Origin: Terriglobia bacterium
Lineage (GTDB): Bacteria > Acidobacteriota > Terriglobia > Terriglobales > Acidobacteriaceae
NCBI GenBank assembly: GCA_020073495.1
Contig: JAIQFD010000008.1
Span: 31,537 to 95,536 of the forward strand
Length of the DNA stretch: 64,000 bases
Direction: 5' to 3'
Below the pieces are notes generated by a model that saw only the letters and a list, made by a program, of their open reading frames with translations, did not search any database and was not told where the DNA came from. How positions within the stretch are numbered: the stretch's first letter is position 1; every line of letters begins with the position of its first letter. Below are positions 44,230-51,726 of the stretch, in pieces. The position numbers and the translations under genes are program-made.

Positions 44230-45066
44230 TCACCGGAGCAGCTCTTCGAGCGAGATGCCGCGATCCGTCTTCTCGTCACGATACTTCACGATGACCGGCG
44301 TGTAGACCGAGAGTCCCCACTCGACGGCCTTGCCCTTCTGCACGGCGCGTGCGCCGGGCACCACCACGGCGCCTTCGGGGATCTCGAGCGGCTGGGTATC
44401 GGTGGCGCGATAGATCTCCCCGCGAACCAGATCGTAAACCGGAGTGGAACGGGTCAGGATCACGCCTGCGCCCAGCACGGCGCGCGCGCGCACCAGCGTG
44501 CCCTCGTAGACGCCGCAATTGCCTCCCACCAGCACCTGGTCCTCGATGATGACGGGCGCGGCGTTCACCGGCTCCAGCACGCCGCCGATCTGCGCCGCCG
44601 CGCTGATGTGCACCTGGCGGCCGACCTGGGCGCAGGACCCGACCAGCGCGTGCGAGTCGATCATGGTGGCTTCGTCCACGTAAGCGCCCACGTTGATGAA
44701 CATCGGGGGCATGCACACCACGGTGGGGGCGATGTAGGCCCCGAGCCGCGCCGACGAGCCTCCAGGCACCACGCGAATGCCGTCCTTGACCCGGAAGCGG
44801 CGGGCGGGGAAGGTGTCCTTGTCCACGAACGTCAGGGACTTGGGGTCGCCCATCTCGGCCAGTTCGCCCAGGAGAAATCCGAGCAGGATGCCCTGCTTCA
44901 CCCAGGCGTTCACCCGCCACTGGCCGTCTTTTTTCTCCGCCGCGCGGACTGTGCCGTGCGTCAGCGCCATGCGGAGGTCGCCAAAGACGCGGCGTGCGTC
45001 GGTGTCGCCGCGGGCGCCGGCCCCGAGCGCGAACAGCCGCTCGATCTCGGTCTGGAGATTTCCCAT
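44230..45066 (-). CDS. dapD: Tetrahydrodipicolinate N-succinyltransferase
   Basis: Lysine/meso-DAP pathway enzyme transferring succinyl from succinyl-CoA. It is 278 residues with the left-handed beta-helix hexapeptide repeats visible from about 120 on ([79 protein letters not shown]). ATG at 45066; a longer upstream frame lacks family features. Located 136 bases after dapA on the same strand, with a terminator between. Confidence 0.95.
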   Translation of the reverse strand: MGNLQTEIERLFALGAGARGDTDARRVFGDLRMALTHGTVRAAEKKDGQWRVNAWVKQGILLGFLLGELAEMGDPKSLTFVDKDTFPARRFRVKDGIRVVPGGSSARLGAYIAPTVVCMPPMFINVGAYVDEATMIDSHALVGSCAQVGRQVHISAAAQIGGVLEPVNAAPVIIEDQVLVGGNCGVYEGTLVRARAVLGAGVILTRSTPVYDLVRGEIYRATDTQPLEIPEGAVVVPGARAVQKGKAVEWGLSVYTPVIVKYRDEKTDRGISLEELLR

Positions 45067-45161
45067 TTCGCGGCAGTATAGCTGAGGCGCAGAACCCGCC
45101 AAAACTCTTTCCCGGCGCTCGTCCCGCCGGCAATATCACGTCTGCGTCGCCCAAAATGCGA

Positions 45162-45184
45162 AGGCCGGGCATCTCGCCCGGCCT
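45162..45184 (-). terminator. Terminator downstream of dapA
   Basis: Nine-bp stem AGGCCGGGC/GCCCGGCCT, loop ATCTC, 18 bases past the dapA stop. The minus-strand tail is TCGCATTTT, a modest U-run. Confidence 0.65.
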
Positions 45185-45201
45185 CGTTGACGGATCTCAG
45201 G

Positions 45202-46104
45202 CTAGCGCGCTGCGCCGACTCCCGCCAGCAAGCCCAATTCCGCGGCGATTTTCTCCAGCTTCGCCTTGGTCTCTTTCTTGACCGGGACCAATGGCAGGCG
45301 GTAGTTCTCGCCGATGCGGCCCATCATGGCCAGCACCGCCTTCACCGGCATGGGGTTCGATTCCAGGAAGTTGGCCTGCATCAACGGCAGGTAGCGGCGG
45401 TGCAGTTTGCGCGCTTTGTCCCAATCGCCGGCCAGGGCCGCGCGCGTCATTTCCGCCATCTCGCGCGGGATCTCGTTCGAGCAGACGGAGATGATGCCCA
45501 CGCCCCCCAGCGAGATCACCGGCAGCGTGACCGCGTCGTCGCCGGAGAAAACCAGGAAGTTGTCGGGAACGGCGTTGAACACATCGGCGATCTGCGACAT
45601 GTTGCCGCTGGCTTCCTTCACCGCGACGATGTTACGCAGTTGCGCCAGCCGCCCCAGAGTTGCCGGCTCCAGGTTCGCTCCTGTCCGGCCGGGCACGTTG
45701 TACAGCACCAGCGGTTTCTCGACGGCTTCGGCGATGGCCTTGAAGTGCTGGTACTGGCCTTCCTGGGTAGGCTTGTTGTAGTAGGGCGAAGCCGTGAGGA
45801 TGGCGTCCACGCCGCGCATCCGGGCAACCTCTTTCGCTTTCTCCACCGCGTCGCGCGTCACGTTGGAGGTGGCGCCGGCGACGATCGGCACGCGCCCCTC
45901 GGCTACCTCGATCGTGACCTCGATCACGCGCAGCCACTCGTCATGGGAAAGCGTCGGCGTCTCGCCGGTCGTTCCGCAAGGCACCAGGAAGTCGATCTTG
46001 GACTCGACTTGCCAGGCGACCAGAGAGCGCAGGGCTGGCTCGTCCACGGCGCCGTCCGGCCGGAAGGGAGTAACGATAGCTGTACCACAACCGCGCAAGT
46101 TCAT
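45202..46104 (-). CDS. dapA: 4-hydroxy-tetrahydrodipicolinate synthase
   Basis: Condenses pyruvate with aspartate semialdehyde at the start of the DAP/lysine branch. TIM-barrel, 300 residues. PCGTTGETPTLSHDEW near the N-terminus, LYNVPGRTGANLEP with the catalytic Tyr-Arg region, and IVAVKEASGNMSQI with the Schiff-base Lys are all present. Together with dapD it indicates the succinylase route. The upstream small membrane protein gene is 107 bases away on the same strand. Confidence 0.96.
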   Translation of the reverse strand: MNLRGCGTAIVTPFRPDGAVDEPALRSLVAWQVESKIDFLVPCGTTGETPTLSHDEWLRVIEVTIEVAEGRVPIVAGATSNVTRDAVEKAKEVARMRGVDAILTASPYYNKPTQEGQYQHFKAIAEAVEKPLVLYNVPGRTGANLEPATLGRLAQLRNIVAVKEASGNMSQIADVFNAVPDNFLVFSGDDAVTLPVISLGGVGIISVCSNEIPREMAEMTRAALAGDWDKARKLHRRYLPLMQANFLESNPMPVKAVLAMMGRIGENYRLPLVPVKKETKAKLEKIAAELGLLAGVGAAR

Positions 46105-46211
46105 AGCGGCTCATTCTAATCACAAATGGGCCTGCTGTGACCGGGGAAACGCACACGAATGCCCCGGTGGGCATTCTCAGGACGGGGACGGTTCCAGGGC
46201 GGGCGAGCCGT

Positions 46212-46484
46212 TTACTGCATCAAGTTGAAGGCCTGCCAGACGAACAGCCCGGCCATCACCAGGATGAGGAGCCCGGAAGCCGCTCCGAACAGGCGCAGAA
46301 ATGGCTGGATCTTGTTCATCCTGGCCAGCAGCTCGGTCTGTTCCTTCTGCATGTGCGACCCGGCTTCATCAAGGAACAGTTGATCGTCCTCGTGCATGGT
46401 GAGGGTGGAACGATAGATCATCAGGATCACCAGGATCCCGGTCACTACGCCCCAGATTATCGCCAGAATCGACAGCGGAGTCAT
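46212..46484 (-). CDS. Small membrane protein, 90 residues
   Basis: Two predicted membrane helices (LAIIWGVVTGILVILMIY near the N-terminus and LLILVMAGLFVWQAF at the C-terminus) around a charged amphipathic loop (MHEDDQLFLDEAGSHMQKEQ). No family recognised. In-frame ATG at 46484 follows GGAGGTGACGG (strong Shine-Dalgarno). A perfect inverted repeat (46531-46550, CGACCCGGG-AA-CCCGGGTCG) lies in its upstream region. Confidence 0.7.
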   Translation of the reverse strand: MTPLSILAIIWGVVTGILVILMIYRSTLTMHEDDQLFLDEAGSHMQKEQTELLARMNKIQPFLRLFGAASGLLILVMAGLFVWQAFNLMQ

Positions 46485-46530
46485 CCGTCACCTCCCGGAG
46501 GTGTGCTGCCAGCCGGTCGCGCCTACTCGG

Positions 46531-46550
46531 CGACCCGGGAACCCGGGTCG
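46531..46550. promoter_or_regulatory. Perfect inverted repeat upstream of small membrane protein gene
   Basis: CGACCCGGG-AA-CCCGGGTCG, 47 bases before the ATG at 46484 (minus). Either an operator or a transcript hairpin; nothing further supports one choice. Confidence 0.45.
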
Positions 46551-46622
46551 CGGGTATGTGGGCCTGGCGGAATTATAGTCCCGCTTGGCAACTGGCAAGG
46601 GGATTTTGTCGCACCAACCAGG

Positions 46623-46767
46623 TGTCATCCCGAACCGGCTGGTAGCCTTGGGCTTCAGCCCAAGGTCTCCGGTGAGGGACCTGCTGTTCTTTGGACCAAA
46701 GCGGGTGCCCCACCGTTGGCGCGGGTGCCCCACCCTTGTCTCGCCCGCTGTTGGCGAGACAGGGTGG
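46623..46767. repeat. Repeat cluster: family B copy B2 with inserted C hairpin, then A-type hairpin
   Basis: B2 (46623-46690) has the usual TGTCATCCCGAA...GAGGGACCTGCT flanks, but a hairpin CCTTGGGCTTCAGCCCAAGG (family C type) sits inside it. 46698-46767 then repeats the GGGTGCCCCACC unit twice and has the stem GTCTCGCC/GGCGAGAC with ACAGGGTGGG, the 5' hairpin of family A. No gene seen in 46485-46885. Confidence 0.75.
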
Positions 46768-46843
46768 GATGATTGAACGGCTGCGACCAAGGGCCAGTCT
46801 CCGACATCTAACGTATTGCAAGTGCCCGATTTGAGGGCAGCCT

Positions 46844-46870
46844 TGTTATAATCTGGATGAGCGTATCCAG
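46844..46870 (+). promoter_or_regulatory. Extended -10 promoter and operator-like inverted repeat of erpA-like gene
   Basis: TGTTATAAT at 46844-46852 is an extended -10 (TG-n-TATAAT). Directly after it, CTGGAT-GAGCGT-ATCCAG (46853-46870) is a perfect 6-bp inverted repeat spanning the expected start of transcription. No good -35 at the proper distance. A repressor site here is inferred; Rrf2/IscR-type control would fit an Fe-S gene but was not shown. Confidence 0.6.
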
Positions 46871-46885
46871 AAGGAGATCGAACCC

Positions 46886-47263
46886 ATGGCAACCACCACC
46901 ACCCCGAGCACCGGAACCCCGTCCACCGGTACCAAGTTCCCCGTATCCCTGACCCCGAGCGCTGTCGCCAAGGTAAAAGAGATCATGGCGCAGCAGAGCC
47001 CGGTTCCCGCAGGTCTGCGCATCGGCGTGGTCGGCGGCGGCTGCTCCGGCTTCTCCTACTCCATGTCCTTCGAGAACTCCGCCGGCATGATGGACAAGAC
47101 CTTCGAGATCGACGGCGTGAAGGTGTTCGTGGACGCCACCAGCGCCATGTACCTGAACGGCTGCAACGTGGATTACGTCGAGACCCTGGAAGGCGCGGGC
47201 TTCAAGTTCGAGAACCCCAACGTCAAGAGCACCTGCGGCTGCGGCTCCTCCTTCAGCGTCTAA
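46886..47263 (+). CDS. Iron-sulfur cluster insertion protein (ErpA/IscA/HesB family)
   Basis: A-type Fe-S carrier delivering clusters to apo-enzymes, 125 residues. Core from about residue 20 (VSLTPSAVAKVKEIM) with the three ligand cysteines in GGGCSGFSY and STCGCGSSFSV. The extra N-terminal tail is Thr/Pro/Ser-rich (TTTTPSTGTPSTG) and unusual for the family. Strong Shine-Dalgarno AAGGAGAT nine bases before ATG. It likely serves enzymes here such as CofG/CofH and the Mo-hydroxylase (inference). Confidence 0.93.
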   Translation: MATTTTPSTGTPSTGTKFPVSLTPSAVAKVKEIMAQQSPVPAGLRIGVVGGGCSGFSYSMSFENSAGMMDKTFEIDGVKVFVDATSAMYLNGCNVDYVETLEGAGFKFENPNVKSTCGCGSSFSV

Positions 47264-47278
47264 ACGCTTAGATTTCCC

Positions 47279-47306
47279 AAAAGCCTCGTCCGTGGACGGG
47301 GCTTTT
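47279..47306 (+). terminator. Rho-independent terminator after Fe-S carrier gene
   Basis: Thirteen-pair stem AAAAGCCTCGTCC/GGACGGGGCTTTT (one G-T pair), followed by GCTTTTGCC. Stop codon is 15 bases upstream. Confidence 0.85.
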
Positions 47307-47316
47307 GCTTTTGCCT

Positions 47317-47645
47317 CACCACAGAGGCACAGAGCGCACAGTGAAATCCTTTTCACCGCCGAGCACGCCGAGATCGCCGAGGACGTTATGCCGACTACCG
47401 ACGTCCGACGACTTTTACTTTTCAAATTACAAATCAGAAATCACAAATTCTGGCCATCCCGAGCGAGGACGTGAGTCCGAGTCGAGGGACCTGCTTTTCC
47501 GCCGCGGATTGACGCGGATGAACGCAGATCAAGAGAAACCACGGAGGCACGGAGACACGGAGGAATCACTTTTCCGTTCCTCCATCACCGTTTGTCCCTG
47601 TCATCCTGAGCGAGGGCGCATGCCCGAGCGAAGGATCTCGGGTGG
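47317..47645. repeat. Family D and B repeat cluster (D4, B3, D5, B4)
   Basis: 47317-47350 holds CCACAGAGGCACAGAGCGCACAG (D type); 47453-47500 is B3 with GCCATCCCGAGCGAGGAC and GAGGGACCTGCTTTTCC; 47536-47570 reads CCACGGAGGCACGGAGACACGG (D type); 47599-47645 is B4 with hairpin GGGCGCATGCCC. No supported gene between 47264 and 47659. Confidence 0.65.
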
Positions 47646-47659
47646 GCTGCACGCCACGA

Positions 47660-48105
47660 CGCGGTGGATCGGGTTCTCCCGCGAGCTCGTCCAGGACGAT
47701 GCGGTGAGGAAGAGGCTCGAACGACACGCGCTTGCGTGGTAGCCCAGGGCTTCAGCCCTGGGTCGGGCTTCAGCCTGATATGGCGCTGGCAATCTGGAGG
47801 GCGCGGTAGCCCCGGGCTTCAGCCTGGGGTCGCACTTCAGTGCGATGCAAGAGCGCGGCGCGCTTGGTGTCAATGGCGTCGCGGACGATGGCGTCGGCGA
47901 CCTGCATCAGGGCGCGTAGCCCACGGCTTCAGCCGTGGGTCAGGACTTCAGTCCTGATTAGCCGTTGGCGTCCTCGAAAGGCGGCAGACAGTCGAGGCCG
48001 GGCGAGGGACGGTGCATCTGGGTGTGGGCGTAGCACGTAGCCTTGCAGGCCCCGCAGAGGTGTGCGGGGCCTGGTTCCTTCTTCGAAATTGCCTTTCAGC
48101 TTGCA
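47660..48105 (-). pseudogene. Remnant of a short Cys/His-containing acidobacterial protein gene, split by three hairpin elements
   Basis: Minus-strand pieces in order: RTPLRGLQGY, then after a frameshift CYAHTQMHRPSPGLDCLPPF-EDANG; LMQVADAIVRDAIDTKRAALL; YRALQIASA; RKRVSFEPLPHRIVLDELAG. Read together they follow one protein, but family C double hairpins C5, C4 and C3 are interposed at each break. C4 keeps the frame (adds TEVRPQAEARG); C5 and C3 introduce stops. I recall from memory a common acidobacterial short protein of this pattern, unverified. Confidence 0.6.
47740..47957. repeat. Three double-hairpin elements (family C), C3, C4, C5
   Basis: C3 at 47740-47777 (CCCAGGGCTTCAGCCCTGGG then GGGCTTCAGCC); C4 at 47806-47855 (CCCCGGGCTTCAGCCTGGGG then CGCACTTCAGTGCG); C5 at 47916-47957 (CCCACGGCTTCAGCCGTGGG then CAGGACTTCAGTCCTG). 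All start GTAGCCC and face the same way. Arms differ between copies yet stay complementary. Spacing (66 and 110 bases) is irregular and filled by pseudogene pieces, so this is not a CRISPR. Confidence 0.85.
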
Positions 48106-48133
48106 ACGTGGCTTAATACACGCACCGATTGCG

Positions 48134-48652
48134 ATGCAGAGAGAACCGGAGCTCGACGGAGAACCCACCGCTGTAGGACCGATTTTTCGCTGGGCTGGGA
48201 GTAAGCGGAAGTTGCTCCCACGCCTGATTCCGTACTGGCTCGGCGGTCACACTCGATATTTCGAACCATTCGCCGGCTCGGCGGCTCTGTTCTTCGCCCT
48301 CGCTCCTGAACGCGCTCTCCTTAGCGATGTAAACCGGGAACTGATCGACGCGCTTACCGCTATTCGTGATGAGCCCGATGCGGTCTTCGACACGGCATCG
48401 GCGTACATAACCGGCAAAGCTCACTACTACCGGCTCAGAAATGTCGATTCCCGGTGCTTGGACACGATCGGTCGAGCTGCCCGTTTCGTGTATCTCAATC
48501 GCTATTGCTTCAACGGAATTTATCGCACGAACGGCGCCGGAAAGTTTAACGTTCCATTTGCGCCAACCGGTACAGGTGGATTACCCGACCGCACGAGGTT
48601 CAGGTCGGCCGCTCGCCTTCTTGGCCGCGCAGGCGGGTGGCCCCACGTATGA
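48134..48652 (+). pseudogene. Truncated DNA adenine (N6) methyltransferase, Dam/D12 type
   Basis: Intact start and N-terminal two thirds of a class D12 adenine methylase: FRWAGSKRKLLPRLIPYWL (SAM site), YFEPFAGSAALFFALAPE (motif I), LLSDVNRELIDAL, and FVYLNRYCFNGIYRTNG. The catalytic DPPY motif and C-terminal part should come next but the frame passes at about 48635 into the family A repeat and stops at 48652 (RLLGRAGGWPHV). No downstream piece resumes. 172 residues of an expected 270 or more. Probably inactive. Confidence 0.82.
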
Positions 48653-49110
48653 ACCGGGGGTGCCCCACCCAACGCGGTTTTCGTTGGGTGGGTTTCTCCG
48701 GGTTCTTGTGTTGAGTTTTTCCTCCCACCGCAACTCCCTGAAAACAAACCAGCACGCTAAATCTGGAGTTGTATAGCTTAAAGCTATGTCAAGGACTTTA
48801 TTTCTCGTGCTCGTAACTCGCTGATCCTGCAAGCCTAGCCGCTCCGCCCCGCCGCAGTCCCACCTCTTCGATTTGCTACTCTGGATGTAGCGAGCCTCGT
48901 GCCCGCTCCGCGCCTCGCCGCGGCCGATCTTTGAAATCTCTGCCACCTGCCACCTGCCTCCTGCCGCCTGCCTCCTGCCCCAAGTCCTCTCTTTGACTGA
49001 TTTTGCGAGCAGCGCGTTGCAGACAAACGACTTGCTGACAGATCCCACAGAGATCAGCCACTAAGTCCTTTGTTTCGACAGATCGGGGTAGGGGGGTAGG
49101 GGGGTACGAA
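48637..49110. repeat. Composite dispersed repeat (family A), copy A2
   Basis: Same block order as A1: GGTGGCCCCAC, GGGGGTGCCCCACCC with a hairpin (arms CCCAACG/CGTTGGG), CCTCCCACCGCAACTCCCTG at 48721, ATAGCTTAAAGCTAT near 48771, TCTGGATGTAGCG near 48884, heptamer array 48942-48983, and CTAAGTCCTTTGTTTCGACA with a G-rich tail to 49110. It starts at the break of the methylase gene and ends just before the pseudopilin stop. No supported gene in 48653-49150. Confidence 0.78.
48942..48983. repeat. Heptanucleotide tandem array (CTGCCNC)x6
   Basis: Six 7-base units CTGCCAC, CTGCCAC, CTGCCTC, CTGCCGC, CTGCCTC, CTGCCCC, embedded in family A copy A2 and absent from A1. Confidence 0.95.
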
Positions 49111-49150
49111 CGGGACTAGGAGCTCAACAAAGCCGCCCGAGTACCGGCTT

Positions 49151-49957
49151 TCAGCGTTTTCCTGGGCCGCCTCCCGAGTGCGGCTGCTGTCCTTGCTGAC
49201 CGGGGAGCCCGCCCGGCATCACCGACATCTGCGCCGCGATGTCGAAGCGCGGATCGTAGAAGAATTCCCACTCGTTAAAGTGGGACCGCTCGTTCACTTC
49301 GTGGATCGAGACATCCGTGTTCTTGCTGGCCACCCCGATGATGGGTGCGCCGATGGTCGCTCCGGTGCCGAGCGGCTTGCTGATCTGCTCCGCGGGCGTC
49401 ATCCCGCTGGTGTTGGGCTGGTTCGACTGGCTGCTCCCGGACGGACTGCTCGCGGATGGACTGCTCCCACCCAGGATTTTCGACATGCCGCCGGGGAGCA
49501 GCGCTCCACCGAACCCGCCGCCGATGGGCGACGCGCCGGGCCCGCCGCCTGGTCCTCCGCCCACGGGCGCCGCGCCAGGGATGTTGGTGTAGCCGAATCC
49601 CTTGGGGAAGTATTTTGCTTCTCCGAAACGAATGAGGCGCCATTCCCCATCCGGCGTCATCGGGTCTTTGTACAGCTTGCGCAGGAAGTGCACGTTCTGC
49701 GTATTCTGCAACTCGGCCAGCGAGGTCGGGTAACGCCCGAACTTCTTGAAGAAGAGTTTGATGGCGCGCTGATACTGCTTTCCGCGGTGGATCAGCTCGT
49801 CTTCGCGGTCGCGCTTGATCTCGGTGATCACGTAGGGCGCGGTCGCCGACATCGCGATCAGCGCCAGCGCGAGCATCAACACGATCACCAGCAGCATGTA
49901 GCCGTCCTGGCGGCTGTGGCGCTGGCGCAGATGTGGGTTGAGCTTCACTGCGAACAT
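49151..49957 (-). CDS. Pseudopilin (GspG-like) with Gly/Pro/Ser-rich insertion
   Basis: Prepilin-type protein, 268 residues. N-terminal DGYMLLVIVLMLALALIAM is the membrane helix after a prepilin peptidase site of the G-Y type, without the usual Glu at position 5. RGKQYQRAIKLFFKKFGRYP and KLYKDPMTPDGEWRLI match type II secretion GspG/GspH-like pseudopilins. A long low-complexity Gly/Pro/Ser insert at about 130-190 (GGGPGGGPGASPIGGG, SSPSASSPSGSSQSNQ) is unusual. Last gene of the pilus/secretion operon (30 bases past PilP-like). Confidence 0.75.
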   Translation of the reverse strand: MFAVKLNPHLRQRHSRQDGYMLLVIVLMLALALIAMSATAPYVITEIKRDREDELIHRGKQYQRAIKLFFKKFGRYPTSLAELQNTQNVHFLRKLYKDPMTPDGEWRLIRFGEAKYFPKGFGYTNIPGAAPVGGGPGGGPGASPIGGGFGGALLPGGMSKILGGSSPSASSPSGSSQSNQPNTSGMTPAEQISKPLGTGATIGAPIIGVASKNTDVSIHEVNERSHFNEWEFFYDPRFDIAAQMSVMPGGLPGQQGQQPHSGGGPGKR

Positions 49958-49987
49958 TCTACCCGCGAGCGAGCCGGAAGGTCAGGA

Positions 49988-50572
49988 TCACGTCAGCGGG
50001 ATGGTCTGCTTGTTGTGGTTCAACAGGTCCTCGATCTCGACCGAAGACTGCCCGATCTTTCCCACCTTGTAGCGGCGGTTGACGACCTCGCCTTCCCCCG
50101 CGATGAAGATGCTGTCGCCCTCGGAGAGGAAGACCTTCTTGGCCGGATCTCCGGGCTTGTTGGCGAAGCCGTAGAACTTCAGGTTGATGGGCGGCGGCGG
50201 CGGAGGTCCCTGAAGCGCCTTCTGCTGCTCCTGTTCTTTCTTCACCTGGAGCGGATCCTTGACCGGCTTTGGCATCGGCTCCTCGGCCTGGGCGCGGAAG
50301 ATGTTCCGGCCCGCTCCCTCGTACTTCACGCCCTCGCTGGCGCGCAGCAGGCCGAGCCGCAGCGTCGGGTCCAGGCTTTCCGCGGCCGTTGTAGCCGCAC
50401 GCGTGGGTGCGCGTCTCGCGGCTGGGCGCCTGGCGGGTGCGGTGGCGGGCGCGGCCGCCGCGGCCGGCGTCTCCGGCCGGGAGAGCAGCGTGTACACGCC
50501 GAAGGCCGCCAGCACCATCAACACGATGGCGGCAATCAGCTTCTTGCGGTCCTCGGCGCCGAGTTTCATCAT
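49988..50572 (-). CDS. PilP/GspC-like inner-membrane protein
   Basis: A 194-residue bitopic protein: MMKLGAEDRKKLIAAIVLMV helix, an Ala/Pro/Arg-rich linker (AAAAAPATAPARRPAARRA) and a C-terminal beta domain (INLKFYGFANKPGDPAKKVF, SIFIAGEGEVVNRRYKVGKI) resembling PilP/GspC HR domains. Overlaps the PilO gene by four bases, fitting the usual pilMNOP order. Assignment rests on position and fold features. Confidence 0.7.
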   Translation of the reverse strand: MMKLGAEDRKKLIAAIVLMVLAAFGVYTLLSRPETPAAAAAPATAPARRPAARRAPTRAATTAAESLDPTLRLGLLRASEGVKYEGAGRNIFRAQAEEPMPKPVKDPLQVKKEQEQQKALQGPPPPPPINLKFYGFANKPGDPAKKVFLSEGDSIFIAGEGEVVNRRYKVGKIGQSSVEIEDLLNHNKQTIPLT

Positions 50573-51102
50573 GCTTTCAGATACGCTTCCAGCTTCACTT
50601 GCAGCTTCACCGCACCGCCCTGCTGCTCGCTGAGGGCCACGCTATTGACGATGACGAACATCTTGTCGCGTTCCAGGGCGTTGATGAACTTGACGATCTG
50701 GAGGTAGTCGCCGTCCAACCCGGCTTCGATCGACACCCGCCGCAGCCCCGGCACCTCGGCGTCTTCCATGGCGTACCTCGCCTGGAAGATCCGGACCTTG
50801 TTGTCCTGGGCCACCTTTCCCAGTTCCTCGGGGATGGCGGCGTACTGGCCGGGAATGCGATGCGCGTAAAAGTCCGAAATCTCTTTGCGCGCCAGCACCA
50901 GTTTCTGGTCGATGTTCTTGAGCGGAGCGGCCTCGCGCTGGCGCACCAGCAACTGCTGCTGGATGCGGTCGCGCTCCTCCTGACGTTTGGCGCGGGACTG
51001 CCCCAGCGGAGACACCAGATACACGAGGGCGGCGACGTCAAGCACCAGCATGACGACCAATGCGCCCTTGAACGCGTGGCGGCGTGCCGCAAGGTCGGGC
51101 AT
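50569..51102 (-). CDS. PilO-like pilus assembly protein
   Basis: A 177-residue bitopic membrane protein: N-terminal hydrophobic helix (ALVVMLVLDVAALVYLVSP), coiled coil (QERDRIQQQLLVRQREAAPL), then ferredoxin-like domain (YDGDYLQIVKFINALERDKM). Matches PilO of type IV pilus alignment complexes. Overlaps PilN by one base. Confidence 0.8.
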   Translation of the reverse strand: MPDLAARRHAFKGALVVMLVLDVAALVYLVSPLGQSRAKRQEERDRIQQQLLVRQREAAPLKNIDQKLVLARKEISDFYAHRIPGQYAAIPEELGKVAQDNKVRIFQARYAMEDAEVPGLRRVSIEAGLDGDYLQIVKFINALERDKMFVIVNSVALSEQQGGAVKLQVKLEAYLKA

Positions 51103-51725
51103 TATTGCGCACCTCCGTGCGCCGCTTGCGACGGTTCCTGCGGCGCCGCCGGCGGCACATGCGGCGTATACAACGCGACGATATCGAACTCCACCGTGTG
51201 CGCGCCCGTCGGGGTGTTCTGCGCCGATTCGGATCTCACCTGCGCCTGGCGGAACATCTTGGACTCTTCCAGCCGCCGGACCAACTCGACCATCCTGTCG
51301 CGCGAATCGGTCGCAACCTGCATCTCCACCTGGAACTGGTTGTCCTCCGTGAGTCCGGGCTTGATGGAGAGGACGTGAACGCGGGCGGGAACAATCTTTT
51401 CCAGGTCCGCGAATACCTGCGTCCAGGAGAATGTCTTGCGCGCGATCAGCGCATTCAGGAAGCGCGAGCGGTCGCGCGTCTCGCGGTTCTCGGGGCGGTT
51501 GAGCAGGTCCTCAGCGGCGCGCCTCTGCTGGTCGAAGGCAGCCATCTGGGAGCGCAGTTTCGCGGTCTGCTCACCCACGGTGCGCGCGCTGGTCAGCGAC
51601 GAGACCGTCAAGCCGAGAAGCACGAGGGTGACGACCGCCACGAAGCCGGCCAGCGCGCCCCAGGTGCGGTAGAACTCCCCAACATCCTCGTAGGGGCGCG
51701 ACGCGAGATTGATGTCCAGACGCAT
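51102..51725 (-). CDS. PilN-like pilus assembly protein
   Basis: A 207-residue membrane protein partner of PilO/PilM. The MRLDINLASRPYEDVGEF start is the PilM-binding INLxP-type motif, then a hydrophobic helix (LAGFVAVVTLVLLGLTVSSL) and coiled coil (AKLRSQMAAFDQQRRAAEDL). C-terminus has a short Pro-rich tail. Follows PilM by one base. Confidence 0.85.
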   Translation of the reverse strand: MRLDINLASRPYEDVGEFYRTWGALAGFVAVVTLVLLGLTVSSLTSARTVGEQTAKLRSQMAAFDQQRRAAEDLLNRPENRETRDRSRFLNALIARKTFSWTQVFADLEKIVPARVHVLSIKPGLTEDNQFQVEMQVATDSRDRMVELVRRLEESKMFRQAQVRSESAQNTPTGAHTVEFDIVALYTPHVPPAAPQEPSQAAHGGAQ

Positions 51726-51726
51726 G

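Noticed and set aside
47740..47957. CRISPR-like array
   Set aside because: Units vary, spacing is 66 and 110 bases, spacers are pieces of one broken gene and no cas gene is present.
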